Source: a virus. From it: 49,400 bases of DNA. Shown here one piece after another: positions 13,206 through 20,438 of this stretch. The translations under genes and the position numbers were made by a program. The stretch covers positions 1 through 49,400 of the IMG/VR virus record IMGVR_UViG_3300027869_000010; one strand, given 5' to 3'. The notes under the pieces are model-generated. The model was given only the letters and a program-made list of their open reading frames with translations, was not told the origin of the DNA and made no database searches. How positions within the stretch are numbered: the first letter of the stretch is position 1; every line of letters starts with the position of its first letter.

Positions 13206-13956
13206 CGTCGATCCTCTCTCCGATTGGCGGTCGGTTCGCGCCGCGCACCTCGCAGAAGATCACCTCGGCCGCCAGCCCCGTTTCCGCCTTGTTCCACTCG
13301 AAGCAGCCCGCCAGGCGAGCAGCGGCGCGCCGGCAGTCCTCATGCACCAGGTCCGCGATGAGGCGCTCGAGGTCGGCTTCTGCCGCTCGGCCCGCTCCCT
13401 CCTCAGCCTCGTCCTCTTCGCGGATAGCGTCCAACTTGGCGGCCTTCGCGCGCCATCCACGGACGATGCCGGGAAGGGAGACGACATCGTCGATAGAGAA
13501 GCCCTTATCCCCAAGCGCGAGAACGGCGATTTCGTTTAGGAAGCCGAAGGCGATGTCTTTCCAGGTTCGGTCGGTGCGCTTGATCTCAGCCAGCTCTTCA
13601 GAGTCGCGCTTCCAGGCGGCGACGAGACTGGTGATCTGCTCAAGATCGTAGAGCGTGATCGCCTGCTTCCTTCCCGCCAGCTCCGCGATTTGCCAGAAGG
13701 CATCCACGATCGGCGGATGGATCCCGGGCTGGCGCTGGCCGAAGTGCGCATTGAACGCCTCGACCAGGAGGAAGGCCAACTCCTTCCCCGTAAAATCCCC
13801 CGCGATCGGTTCGACCTGAAGCTCTGGCGCGCCCATCTCTCGCCCTATTGCGACTCGCTGCCGCGATAGAGAATCGTCCCGCGAGGGCTGGCGCAACATC
13901 ACCGCCAGCGGAGGTTTCCACGCCTTCAGCAGCTCTTCTCTTCTTGCGGGGTCCAT
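13192..13956 (-). CDS. Hypothetical protein, second gene of early operon (254 aa)
   Basis: ATG at 13956 shares one base with the stop of the regulator gene. Mostly helical and acidic, with a central KELAFLLVEAFNAHFG and a strongly charged segment EEDEAEEGAGRAAEADLE. The C-terminal 60 residues are more compact (AARLAGCFEWNKAETGLAAEVIF). No family recognised. Its place before the nuclease suggests a DNA-recombination or replication role. Confidence 0.75.
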   Translation of the reverse strand: MDPARREELLKAWKPPLAVMLRQPSRDDSLSRQRVAIGREMGAPELQVEPIAGDFTGKELAFLLVEAFNAHFGQRQPGIHPPIVDAFWQIAELAGRKQAITLYDLEQITSLVAAWKRDSEELAEIKRTDRTWKDIAFGFLNEIAVLALGDKGFSIDDVVSLPGIVRGWRAKAAKLDAIREEDEAEEGAGRAAEADLERLIADLVHEDCRRAAARLAGCFEWNKAETGLAAEVIFCEVRGANRPPIGERIDDASF

Positions 13957-14123
13957 CAGGGCCGCCTCTCGCCGGTCTCTGGCGGCAGCGCTTCGGAGAG
14001 GCGCACGCGCGCCAAGCTCGCCAAGCCTTCCGGGAACGCGATGCGCTCGCCCTCCTTCTCTAGGCGCCGCAAGAGCGCTCCGTCGATCGTGACTCGGATG
14101 CTCTTCCGCTGGCTCTTCTTCAC
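13956..14123 (-). CDS. Ribbon-helix-helix transcriptional regulator (55 aa)
   Basis: GTG at 14123 with GGGAGG eight bases upstream. The product starts VKKSQRKSIRVTIDGALLRRLEK: a basic arm, a beta strand (SIRVTI) and two helices (ALLRRLEKEGERI, LASLARVRLSEAL), the Arc/MetJ fold. Such proteins bind operators as dimers through the strand. As first gene of the leftward operon, next to two back-to-back promoters, it is the natural candidate for the early repressor. Confidence 0.8.
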   Translation of the reverse strand: MKKSQRKSIRVTIDGALLRRLEKEGERIAFPEGLASLARVRLSEALPPETGERRP

Positions 14124-14169
14124 GCCTTGACCCTCCCGGTTCTGCCCGGATTGGCCCGGGCGCGAGGTC

Positions 14170-14198
14170 ATTCTCGCATGACCCGCGGAGCCCGTCAA
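14170..14198 (-). promoter_or_regulatory. Leftward early promoter
   Basis: On the minus strand TTGACG (14198-14193) and GAGAAT (14175-14170) are separated by exactly 17 bp, with TGC directly before the -10 box (extended -10). The leader of about 40 bases ends at the ribbon-helix-helix gene. Inside the leader a 5-bp hairpin (CCCGG and CCGGG around six bases) is present. Confidence 0.7.
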
Positions 14199-14221
14199 GT
14201 CATCTTCGGGCAGATTGGGGC

Positions 14222-14250
14222 TTGACAGGCGGCGCGGAGGGGCGTAGAGT
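14222..14250 (+). promoter_or_regulatory. Rightward early promoter, leaderless
   Basis: TTGACA (14222-14227), a 17-bp spacer and TAGAGT (14245-14250) form a near-consensus sigma70-type promoter. The ATG of the first gene begins seven bases after the -10 box, so transcription would start on or beside the A of the ATG. Its -35 lies 23 bp from the -35 of the leftward promoter; the two carry inverted CTTGAC/GTCAAG copies. Confidence 0.75.
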
Positions 14251-14257
14251 CGGGGCC

Positions 14258-14470
14258 ATGGACTCTCAGGAAGCTGCCATGATAATGCCGTTGGCGATCG
14301 GCCGCCTACTGCGCCTTTTTGCTGGTCCTCCCTCGCCAGGAGACGCCGCAGACTACGCCCGCACCAAATCCGTCATTCTCGAGTGCGGCGATGCTCTGGG
14401 CGGCAGCCCAACGGCAGATCAGCGGCCCAACTATGCACGCGACTATAGCTGCGGTGCTGCGGGGGATTGA
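14258..14470 (+). CDS. First gene of rightward operon, likely leaderless (70 aa)
   Basis: ATG at 14258 directly follows the promoter with no room for a Shine-Dalgarno site. A short hydrophobic start (AAMIMPLAIGRLLRLFAG) is followed by a polar tail. No family recognised. The stop overlaps the start of the resolvase-like gene by one base. Confidence 0.6.
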   Translation: MDSQEAAMIMPLAIGRLLRLFAGPPSPGDAADYARTKSVILECGDALGGSPTADQRPNYARDYSCGAAGD

Positions 14471-15027
14471 TGCCCAGCGCTTCCCCGACGCAGCTTACCC
14501 TCCGCTACCTCCGTGAGCAGGGCTTTCTCGCGCAGGTGGTCGAGAGGTGGGTGCCGACGCGCGATCCTGAGGAAGAGGGAAGGCGTAGCGGAATGATGGA
14601 GGCCGTCAAGTTTCTGCGGGAAACGGCGCAGCGCTACGGCGATGGCGTTTCAGGTGTCATCTCGTTGGCCTTGCGGGAGGCTGCGGATTCAATCGAGAGA
14701 TCGCTGCCTGCCGAGTTTCAGGGCTCCCCCGGCCGGCGCGTTGACCTCTTCGGGCTCATCGACGTTCTGTGCCTGGACGGCAAGCCCGGTTGCCTAGGAG
14801 CGCAATGCTGCGCCTATTCCGGCGTCAGCGCGCACGTCAAAGAAATGAAGGAAGGGACGGTCAAGGTTCCGACACTCCCGATGGGCGCGCTCGTGGAGCT
14901 AAAGAGAGACCTTGCGCTCCGGTGGCTTTCCGCCGGAAACCGCCTCTCCATCTTCGGCTGGCACAAGAAAGACGGCCGCTGGACTCCGCGTATCGTGGAG
15001 ATCACGGCGGAAACTCTGAGAGGTTGA
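14470..15027 (+). CDS. Resolvase/VRR-NUC-like PD-(D/E)XK nuclease (185 aa)
   Basis: ATG at 14470; a TTG directly before it is less likely. The sequence follows the phage PD-(D/E)XK layout: PTQLTLRYLREQGFLAQVVERW, RRVDLFGLIDVLCLDG (metal-binding Asp), GCLGAQCCAYSG in place of the Glu/Gln-x-Lys strand, HVKEM, and a C-terminal LSIFGWHKKDGRWTPRIVEI. Related phage proteins are annotated as Holliday-junction or VRR-type nucleases. It may process branched DNA before packaging. An insertion near residues 25-85 makes it longer than usual. Confidence 0.72.
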   Translation: MPSASPTQLTLRYLREQGFLAQVVERWVPTRDPEEEGRRSGMMEAVKFLRETAQRYGDGVSGVISLALREAADSIERSLPAEFQGSPGRRVDLFGLIDVLCLDGKPGCLGAQCCAYSGVSAHVKEMKEGTVKVPTLPMGALVELKRDLALRWLSAGNRLSIFGWHKKDGRWTPRIVEITAETLRG

Positions 15028-15030
15028 ACG

Positions 15031-15324
15031 GTGGGCAAGTCGATAGACTACGCGCCGATACCGCAGCCTGAGGGAGGAAGAATCTCCCTGTCGATTAAGC
15101 CGCCTGCGACCTGGTTTGGCAACGAGGACTTCATTGTATTTGTTGGCGGCTGCGGCATCGGGCGCGCGCGAACACTCATCGCCGCGAGGAAGATCCTCTT
15201 GGATGCGGCCAAGCAATCCCTAGAGTCACTCATCGAGAAGCACCAGAAGGCCGCCGACCATTATCGCTTGGTGAAGTCAACCATGGTCCTTAAGGCTCCC
15301 GCGCCGAAAACTCCAGGAGGATAG
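15031..15324 (+). CDS. Hypothetical protein (97 aa)
   Basis: GTG at 15031, three bases after the nuclease stop. An N-terminal beta segment (GRISLSIKPPATWFGNEDFIVFVGGCGIGRA) is followed by a long charged helix (KILLDAAKQSLESLIEKHQKAADHYRLV). No family recognised. Confidence 0.68.
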   Translation: MGKSIDYAPIPQPEGGRISLSIKPPATWFGNEDFIVFVGGCGIGRARTLIAARKILLDAAKQSLESLIEKHQKAADHYRLVKSTMVLKAPAPKTPGG

Positions 15325-15325
15325 A

Positions 15326-16216
15326 ATGGCCCCCGCAACGCAGCTAGAGCACATCCGCCTCGCAGCCTTGACGCCGCTCTGCCTTGATCAGACGCATCCG
15401 TCCTCAGTCGTGATCCCGGGGAGCGCGGCCACCGTCCAGGTGAGCCCGCCGCCGCCCGAGGTTTACGCGGCGGACGGGACGAACAACCAGGAATTCCTCG
15501 GCATCGCCTGTGGCCTGCCGACCGCCCGCCGCTGGCCGCATCTCTTGACTCCCGGTCTCGCAGTCTCGCGGCTCGTCGCGTGGCTGACCCTGCAAGAGGC
15601 GCTTGGTCATCAGTGCCGCAACTTGAGCGCCTTCGACGGCGACGAGCCGTGGCCGGGGTCGCCTCATGGCGACCTCCATCTGTCAGCAGCATCGGCGGCT
15701 CTCTACGAGCTGTTGTACCAGCACGACAAGCCTGGGGTCACCGGAAAGCAGATCGATTGGTTCGCCATCCACTTCGCCGGCATGGAGCAGCTCACCAGCC
15801 TTGGCGGCGTCTTCGCAGCCCCCTGCGGCCGCGCGCTGAGCTTGCCGCCTCAGTGGATTTTCGACCGCCTCGCCTACGCGGTCATCGTGTCTCGCGAGGA
15901 CCTCGCGACAGCGAAGAAGAAGCACGGGGATGTAGCGCCTCCGAGCCGGCCGGCCTTCGATCTCTTGATGCGCTGCTCTGCCGCCTTCCCGACCATCCGC
16001 CAGCGCATGAGCGTCGTGAAGGTCAAGCGGGCAACGCCGGTGCGCGTCTGGCGACAACCGGATGGCGGCTTCACCGCGATCATGGTCCGCGACTCGGGCG
16101 CGATCTACAAGCCCTGTGCGGGCGTCCAGGTGGATGGCGCGGGGAACGTCAAGGCGGTCGCGAAGATTGCCGAGATGCCGGTGCCGAGCGGGACGCCGGA
16201 GGTGATCGGCGAGTGA
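15326..16216 (+). CDS. Hypothetical protein (296 aa)
   Basis: ATG at 15326, with GGAGG upstream overlapping the previous stop. A mixed alpha/beta protein with several Trp/His-rich stretches (GKQIDWFAIHFAGMEQL, SLPPQWIFDRLAYAVIVS) and a beta-rich C-terminus (VRVWRQPDGGFTAIMV). No motif for an enzyme is evident. Conserved length and strong ribosome site support it as real. Confidence 0.75.
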   Translation: MAPATQLEHIRLAALTPLCLDQTHPSSVVIPGSAATVQVSPPPPEVYAADGTNNQEFLGIACGLPTARRWPHLLTPGLAVSRLVAWLTLQEALGHQCRNLSAFDGDEPWPGSPHGDLHLSAASAALYELLYQHDKPGVTGKQIDWFAIHFAGMEQLTSLGGVFAAPCGRALSLPPQWIFDRLAYAVIVSREDLATAKKKHGDVAPPSRPAFDLLMRCSAAFPTIRQRMSVVKVKRATPVRVWRQPDGGFTAIMVRDSGAIYKPCAGVQVDGAGNVKAVAKIAEMPVPSGTPEVIGE

Positions 16217-16365
16217 ACGAGAATCCCGTTTGCCGGTGGTGCCAGCGCAAGCTGAGGCTCTGGGTTCGAGGCGATCCTGCCTATGGGCGTGGATATCTTG
16301 GCGGGGGACTCTTCTGCTCCCTGCTCTGTGGCTATCGGTGGGCAGTCAACAAGATTCGCGGCTGA
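16213..16365 (+). CDS. Small four-cysteine zinc-finger protein (50 aa)
   Basis: GTG at 16213 overlaps the previous stop (GTGA). CRWC at residues 7-10 and CSLLC at 35-39 frame a Gly/Tyr-rich loop, the layout of a small treble-clef or zinc-ribbon finger (compare the FCSxxC motif of phage HNH and FCS-type proteins). No function assigned. Confidence 0.7.
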   Translation: MNENPVCRWCQRKLRLWVRGDPAYGRGYLGGGLFCSLLCGYRWAVNKIRG

Positions 16366-16382
16366 GCCGCAAGGAGGAAGAG

Positions 16383-16715
16383 ATGGCGAAGAGAGCAGGA
16401 CTGCCCCAGGAGGGCGGCGAGGGAGAAGCGGCAACTGAGACGCCGAAGAAGGGGCGCGGCCCGAACAAGCCGAGAGCGGCCGGGCTTTTCGTGGAGCTGC
16501 CGCCGGATCTCGCGGCCGAGGTGAAGGCCACGGCCGAGCGCATCGGCAACGGCAACGCCGCGCATACCAGGATCGTCCACGACGACATCATGGCGAGCCT
16601 GGCGGCCGATCATCAGGAGCACGCGAAGTCCCATCAGGGGAAGATCGCGGACCGCTACTTCAACGCCCTGAAGGTCCGCGCGGCGCAAGGAGGCACGAGC
16701 TCGAGCGCCGAGTAA
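16383..16715 (+). CDS. Hypothetical helical protein (110 aa)
   Basis: ATG at 16383 with AAGGAGGAAGAG directly upstream. A basic Gly/Pro-rich N-terminal third (TPKKGRGPNKPRA) leads into FVELPPDLAAEVKATAERI, which resembles the strand-helix start of a ribbon-helix-helix domain, then a His-rich helix. It could be a DNA-binding protein; this is a weak inference. Confidence 0.7.
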   Translation: MAKRAGLPQEGGEGEAATETPKKGRGPNKPRAAGLFVELPPDLAAEVKATAERIGNGNAAHTRIVHDDIMASLAADHQEHAKSHQGKIADRYFNALKVRAAQGGTSSSAE

Positions 16716-16726
16716 CACCTCAACTC

Positions 16727-16749
16727 GCGGGCGTCACACCGACGCTCGC
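16727..16749 (+). other. Intercistronic hairpin
   Basis: Arms 16727-16735 and 16741-16749 pair over 9 bp (one G-T) around ACACC, directly before the ribosome site of the 177-aa gene. No T run follows. Likely an mRNA-stability or attenuation element. Confidence 0.45.
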
Positions 16750-16774
16750 CAATCGATCAAGGGAGATCCGAACC

Positions 16775-17308
16775 ATGGCACCAATACTCGTGAACAACTT
16801 CAGCGACATTGCCGTCGCCCTCAAGATGCTGGCCGCCGAGTGCTTCAACTACTCGGGCAGCGGCGGGGGCGTCACCGCCGGAACCTACAACCCCGGCACG
16901 GGCGACTTCCCCGAGACCGGGACCCGCGAGACGCAATCGGCCTGGATGGTCAAGACGTTCGGGAGCGGCTTCGGCTTCCCGATCGTCAAGTCCGCTGCGG
17001 ATGGCGGCTACGTCCCCGATGCGGTCAACGACAACCGCGGGCCGGCGCGCGGCCATGGGGCGCCGTCCATGAGCGGCGCCATCCTCGCCAGTCTCGGGCT
17101 GCCCTTCACCTACCAGCTCAGCGTGAAGGACACCGTGGTCATCACCTACATCCCGGCGCTGTACGATCACCTCGTCGCCCTCATGCTGGCGCCGGCGGGC
17201 GTCACCCCGGTCGGCGTGCCGTCGAATGCGGGTCCGGTCCTCGTCTCGCTGGCCCACGACCTCAATCAGGCGCTCGCGAACGCCGCCAACTCGCTGGCCG
17301 GCAAGTAG
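16775..17308 (+). CDS. Hypothetical protein (177 aa)
   Basis: ATG at 16775 with GGGAG upstream. Gly-rich in the middle (SGSGGGVTAGTYNPGTG), beta-rich around residues 110-135 (LPFTYQLSVKDTVVITYIP) and helical at the end. No family recognised. Composition would suit an oligomeric or surface-exposed protein, but no signal peptide is seen. Confidence 0.75.
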   Translation: MAPILVNNFSDIAVALKMLAAECFNYSGSGGGVTAGTYNPGTGDFPETGTRETQSAWMVKTFGSGFGFPIVKSAADGGYVPDAVNDNRGPARGHGAPSMSGAILASLGLPFTYQLSVKDTVVITYIPALYDHLVALMLAPAGVTPVGVPSNAGPVLVSLAHDLNQALANAANSLAGK

Positions 17309-17350
17309 CGGTATCCATCGATAACCATCGCAAGAGAGGGGAACCCATCC

Positions 17351-17740
17351 ATGAAAAGATTCGCGCTTCTCGTTCTCACCGTCCTCATCCTCCCGCTGCT
17401 CGCCAATTGCACGGCGACCATGGGGATCACCACCGGCAACGGCATCGCCGCGCAGTGCGCCACCGTGCAGGCCGACGTCGGCAAGGCGCAGGCGGACTTC
17501 GCGTTGGCGAAAGGCCTCGCGGCCACCTTGTGCGCCAGCAACCTCCTTCACCCGGCGCAGTGCACTCTCATCGCGGCGCAGGAGGCGAACGTCACGCGGC
17601 TGCTGACCGCGGTTCAGACGGCGGCACAGGCATGCTCCAGCGCCGGGAACGTCGGCGCCTTCCAGCAGGCATTGGCCGCGTTCGCCGCCGGTCTCGCGAG
17701 CTACAACGGTCTGACGACTCCCGCGCCGCCGCCGCACTGA
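17351..17740 (+). CDS. Putative exported lipoprotein (129 aa)
   Basis: ATG at 17351. MKR is followed by a hydrophobic stretch ALLVLTVLILPLLANC, a probable lipobox with Cys20 (Asn at -1 is unusual). The mature part is Ala/Gln-rich and helical with four more cysteines and ends in a Pro/His tail. A membrane-anchored lipoprotein made from an early-type operon could act in superinfection exclusion, as some phage lipoproteins do; this is inference only. Confidence 0.75.
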   Translation: MKRFALLVLTVLILPLLANCTATMGITTGNGIAAQCATVQADVGKAQADFALAKGLAATLCASNLLHPAQCTLIAAQEANVTRLLTAVQTAAQACSSAGNVGAFQQALAAFAAGLASYNGLTTPAPPPH

Positions 17741-17763
17741 GCAACGCTGGCGCGTGGCCAGCA

Positions 17764-17807
17764 GGGCGGTCCCGGTGCTACCCTCAAGTCAGACGCCGGG
17801 ACCGCCC
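17764..17807 (+). promoter_or_regulatory. Perfect 12-bp hairpin before the 113-aa gene
   Basis: GGGCGGTCCCGG (17764-17775) and CCGGGACCGCCC (17796-17807) are exact inverted copies around a 20-base loop. GATCTTTCC and then the ribosome site AGGAGG follow. A partial terminator or attenuator between the lipoprotein and the downstream gene pair is likely; the T run is too short for a strong terminator. Confidence 0.55.
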
Positions 17808-17828
17808 GATCTTTCCAAGGAGGACAGA

Positions 17829-18170
17829 ATGCCGCCCAAGGCCACAACCAATCTGCCGCTGTCGTGCCTGAAGGAAGGCGCCGTCGAGGAACTGTTCCAG
17901 CACGCGATAGCCCAGGTCCTCGCGAACATCCGCGATCCCAACACCAGCGCCGAGGCCAAGCGCAAGGTGGTGATCGCGATCGACTGCATGCCGGCCGGTG
18001 ACCGCTCGGCCGTCCTGCTGGACATCGCCGTCAAGACGACTCTCGCCGGAGCGTCTCCGATCAAGACGCTCCTCACCATCCAGGACGACGGGCGCGCGAT
18101 CACCGCCCACGAGCCCGAGCAGGCGAAGCTGCCGGGTCTCGCCTCCGTCAGCCCGATCAAGGAGAAGTAG
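17829..18170 (+). CDS. Conserved small phage protein (113 aa)
   Basis: ATG at 17829 with AGGAGG upstream. MPPKATTNLPLSCLKEGAVEELFQHAIAQVL by order is a common opening among phage proteins found next to a larger partner, as here (249 aa). A beta sandwich-like C-terminal half follows. These pairs are conserved in siphophages with recombination genes, but the biochemical role is unknown. Confidence 0.78.
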   Translation: MPPKATTNLPLSCLKEGAVEELFQHAIAQVLANIRDPNTSAEAKRKVVIAIDCMPAGDRSAVLLDIAVKTTLAGASPIKTLLTIQDDGRAITAHEPEQAKLPGLASVSPIKEK

Positions 18171-18920
18171 ATGCCCGATGTCACCAAGGATGCATTGGAA
18201 TACGTCGTCGGCCTAGCGCCCGGCGCGCGGACCGACCTCTCGGACGGTCCCGTTTTCGACAAGCCCGTCTTTCGGCCGCCTCATCCGCTGGTCGACCCGC
18301 TGCCCGATCCGCTGAAGCTTCTCACCCTGCGCTCGCTCGCACAGTACGCCGCCTCGGGGGTCGAGGCCGTCAACCCTGAAGCCGCGCACTTCCTGCATGT
18401 CGAGCCGCAGCGCGTGAGCTTCGTCTCGACGCTGAGCGACTTTCACCGCAAGCGCGAGGTCCTCGCCGTAGCAAGCTTCTTCCCGGCCTGCGATCAGTAC
18501 ATCAACAAGTGGATCTCGCTCGAGGACGCCATCATCGGTCTGCTCGCGGAGTTCGACGCGAGCGGCGACCGCGATGCGGTCATCGCCGCGCTGAAGGCGG
18601 TGAAGCGCGAGGACACGGAGATTCACGAGGACAACGGCATCGGCCAGCAGGTCACGGCCCGCGCCGGCGTGGCCCTCGTGACTATGCTATCGGTGCCGAA
18701 TCCCGTGAGCCTCGCCCCGTTCCGCACTTTCCCGGAGGTGACGCAGCCGCTGAGCCTCTTCGCCCTGCGGCTGAAGGACGGTCCCCAGGTCGTGCTCAAG
18801 CAGGCGGACGGCAGCCGCTGGCAAGTCGAGGCGGCCGCCAGCATCGGCACCTATCTCAGCAATGCCCTCAAGAGTTCAGCCCCCGACGGTAGCGCGACGC
18901 TGCCATCGATCATCTACTGA
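18171..18920 (+). CDS. DUF2303-like phage protein (249 aa)
   Basis: ATG at 18171 immediately after the previous stop. LRSLAQYAASGVEAVNPEA, then VSFVSTLSDFHRKREVLAVASFF and DQYINKWISLEDAIIGLLAEF, resemble DUF2303-type proteins, which pair with a small upstream gene in many phages. The C-terminal third is beta-rich. Identification is tentative and no activity is known. Confidence 0.68.
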   Translation: MPDVTKDALEYVVGLAPGARTDLSDGPVFDKPVFRPPHPLVDPLPDPLKLLTLRSLAQYAASGVEAVNPEAAHFLHVEPQRVSFVSTLSDFHRKREVLAVASFFPACDQYINKWISLEDAIIGLLAEFDASGDRDAVIAALKAVKREDTEIHEDNGIGQQVTARAGVALVTMLSVPNPVSLAPFRTFPEVTQPLSLFALRLKDGPQVVLKQADGSRWQVEAAASIGTYLSNALKSSAPDGSATLPSIIY

Positions 18921-18930
18921 GGAGGTAGAG

Positions 18931-19077
18931 ATGAAGAAGAAGCTAACGATCAGGAACGAGACGATCCTCGTCCTCGATTCCCTCGCGGCGGCGCGCGCCG
19001 GAGAGGAGCCAGCGCAACCAGGCGGCGGCTGCCAGCCGAACAGCAGCATGCAGCGGCAGCAGCTCCGCAGACTTTGA
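18931..19077 (+). CDS. RiPP-precursor-like small gene with class I lanthipeptide-type leader (48 aa)
   Basis: ATG at 18931 with a strong GGAGGTAGAG. The leader reads MKKKLTIRNETILVLDSL, close to the class I lanthipeptide leader pattern (MKKKL-x-L-x-K/R-E-T-L-x-x-L). A Gly stretch PGGGC follows near residue 30, then a short Cys/Ser/Gln-rich end. No dehydratase, cyclase or transporter lies nearby. So it is an orphan precursor, a host-acting peptide, or a chance likeness. It is the last gene of the rightward operon; 19078-19174 holds no further supported gene. Confidence 0.55.
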   Translation: MKKKLTIRNETILVLDSLAAARAGEEPAQPGGGCQPNSSMQRQQLRRL

Positions 19078-19174
19078 AAGGAGGAAGTCCGCACCCGAAG
19101 CGAAGCCGCCAACAGAAGCACCTAAGCACGTGACTGAGATCGGCGGCGGGGCGTACCTGGCGCCGGTTTTCGCT

Positions 19175-19420
19175 TCAGGGTAGCAGTCCCTGCGTCCAGC
19201 AGTAGTAGACGATCTCGCGGTCGTTCTTCAGCTCGGCCAGGTCGCGAATCAGCGCGCGGTAGGTAGAGACGGTGCTCTGCGCGACACCCATCTGCCGCGC
19301 GATCTGGTGCGGACGCCAGCCGGCGCCGAGGAGCTTCAGGACCTCTCGGGCGCGCGGCGGAAGGCGCTCGTGGGGAGGAAGGGCCATCCGAGCCTCGCGG
19401 CTCATCGGCTTGCCGGGCAT
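19175..19420 (-). CDS. LuxR-type helix-turn-helix protein (81 aa)
   Basis: ATG at 19420 shares one base with the previous stop. Residues 20-62 (LPPRAREVLKLLGAGWRPHQIARQMGVAQ and STVSTYRALIRDLA) match the GerE/LuxR HTH: LTxRExEVLxLlaxGxxxxeIAxxLgxSxxTVxxH. No sensing domain is present, so it is a stand-alone DNA-binding domain. As the last gene of the leftward late block it may regulate late transcription or the convergent early operon. Confidence 0.8.
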   Translation of the reverse strand: MPGKPMSREARMALPPHERLPPRAREVLKLLGAGWRPHQIARQMGVAQSTVSTYRALIRDLAELKNDREIVYYCWTQGLLP

Positions 19421-19731
19421 CAACCCCTGCGCCGCGGCGGGGGAACCGAGAGGCCGCGCTTCACGAGCTCCGCGGCCGCCACGGTCTCTGCGGCCTGATC
19501 TCCCACATCGTGCCGCCACTTCCGCAGGGTCTGGATCTCATGCTCGTGGCGCTCGACCTTCTCTCCGAGCGCGCCCTCCGCTCGGCCGTTGCGCTTGCGC
19601 TCTGCCTCGCTGCGCTCCCTCTCGGCCTGTTCCAGGTGAAGAACGCGCTGGCGCAGGGCACCGAGGCCGGCCCCGAAGGAGATCAGGAGGACAACGAACC
19701 CGCCGAGCTCGATGAAGTCGTGGAGGGTCAC
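19420..19731 (-). CDS. Single-pass membrane protein with coiled coil (103 aa)
   Basis: ATG at 19731 overlaps the upstream stop (ATGA). N-terminal transmembrane helix (about residues 8-25, LGGFVVLLISFGAGLGAL) followed by a charged coiled coil (LHLEQAERERSEAERKR, KVERHEHEIQTLRKW). The layout resembles XhlA/holin-accessory and spanin-type proteins. With the 128-aa protein it could form a lysis or envelope complex. Confidence 0.7.
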   Translation of the reverse strand: MTLHDFIELGGFVVLLISFGAGLGALRQRVLHLEQAERERSEAERKRNGRAEGALGEKVERHEHEIQTLRKWRHDVGDQAAETVAAAELVKRGLSVPPPRRRG

Positions 19732-20033
19732 AGGCGCGCGGCCGCTGCCTCTGAGCTACCTTCCGCGAAGTAGGGCGCGTACAGGGGCCGTAGAGCAGCG
19801 CCGAGCTCCGCATCCGTGCACGGCCAGAGCTTCTCGACCGCTGCCGACATACCCTTTGGAGCGAGGTCGAATTCCGCGAGTAGACACTCCGCCATCCCGT
19901 GCGGGAGCATCCCGGCGTCGCCCATCGCCTGGAAAGCCTGAGCAAGAGCGGCCTGCCGCTTCGGCGGCGGGCAGCAGATCAGCAAGAGGCAACAGCCGAG
20001 CGAGCGCAGCAATTGGCGGATGAGGGTCATCAT
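19728..20033 (-). CDS. Small protein with hydrophobic N-terminus (101 aa)
   Basis: ATG at 20033 (a second ATG follows directly). LLRSLGCCLLLICCPPP is a short hydrophobic segment with four cysteines and could be a signal or lipoprotein anchor. The rest is helical and Ala/Leu-rich. No family recognised. It sits between two membrane-protein genes, which suggests an envelope role. Confidence 0.62.
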   Translation of the reverse strand: MMTLIRQLLRSLGCCLLLICCPPPKRQAALAQAFQAMGDAGMLPHGMAECLLAEFDLAPKGMSAAVEKLWPCTDAELGAALRPLYAPYFAEGSSEAAAARL

Positions 20034-20420
20034 CTATCTCCTGTGGATCTGCACCTGGTTCTGTCGCATCTCTCGGTTGTTGTCCTGCTCTTCCTTGTAG
20101 CGAAGCTCGCGGATCAATGCGTCGTTCGACTTCTCGGCCTGCTCGATCCGTAGCACCAAGGTCGGAATGCCGATGACCTGGGTTTCGAGCGTGCGGATCT
20201 TCAGATCATGCACGTCCTCTCGGTCCGCATGGCGCCCCATGTAGTAGGCGAAGATCGCCGTCTGCAGGAACATCGCGAAGAGGAGGGTCGCCAAGCTGAT
20301 GGCGGTCGTCGGGGACATCCCGCGGTGCTGAAGGCTCTCGGTCACTTCGCGAAACCTCCGACGCCAGGGGCGGCGAGTGGGTGCTGCGGCAACGGGTCGG
20401 GCCAGGGCATCGGAGGTCAC
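20034..20420 (-). CDS. Membrane protein with C-terminal coiled coil (128 aa)
   Basis: GTG at 20420 with a GGGGAA site. A transmembrane helix at about residues 40-60 (AISLATLLFAMFLQTAIFAYY) is followed by a heptad-like helix (EDVHDLKIRTLETQ, LVLRIEQAEKSNDALIRELRYKEEQ). This is the architecture of an inner-membrane spanin or holin partner. No obvious outer-membrane partner is coupled to it, so the lysis role is inferred. Confidence 0.68.
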   Translation of the reverse strand: MTSDALARPVAAAPTRRPWRRRFREVTESLQHRGMSPTTAISLATLLFAMFLQTAIFAYYMGRHADREDVHDLKIRTLETQVIGIPTLVLRIEQAEKSNDALIRELRYKEEQDNNREMRQNQVQIHRR

Positions 20421-20438
20421 GAGTTCCCCAAGAGTCGA

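Noticed and set aside
19141-19175. Terminator between the convergent operons
   Set aside because: Only a weak five-bp stem before TTTT is visible; not convincing enough to annotate.
19078-19177. Continuation of the RiPP-like gene by frameshift (a frame ending in GGGAYLAPVFASG) or a separate 17-codon gene from GTG 19130
   Set aside because: The downstream frame has no start with a ribosome site and a frameshift would be needed; nothing else supports it.
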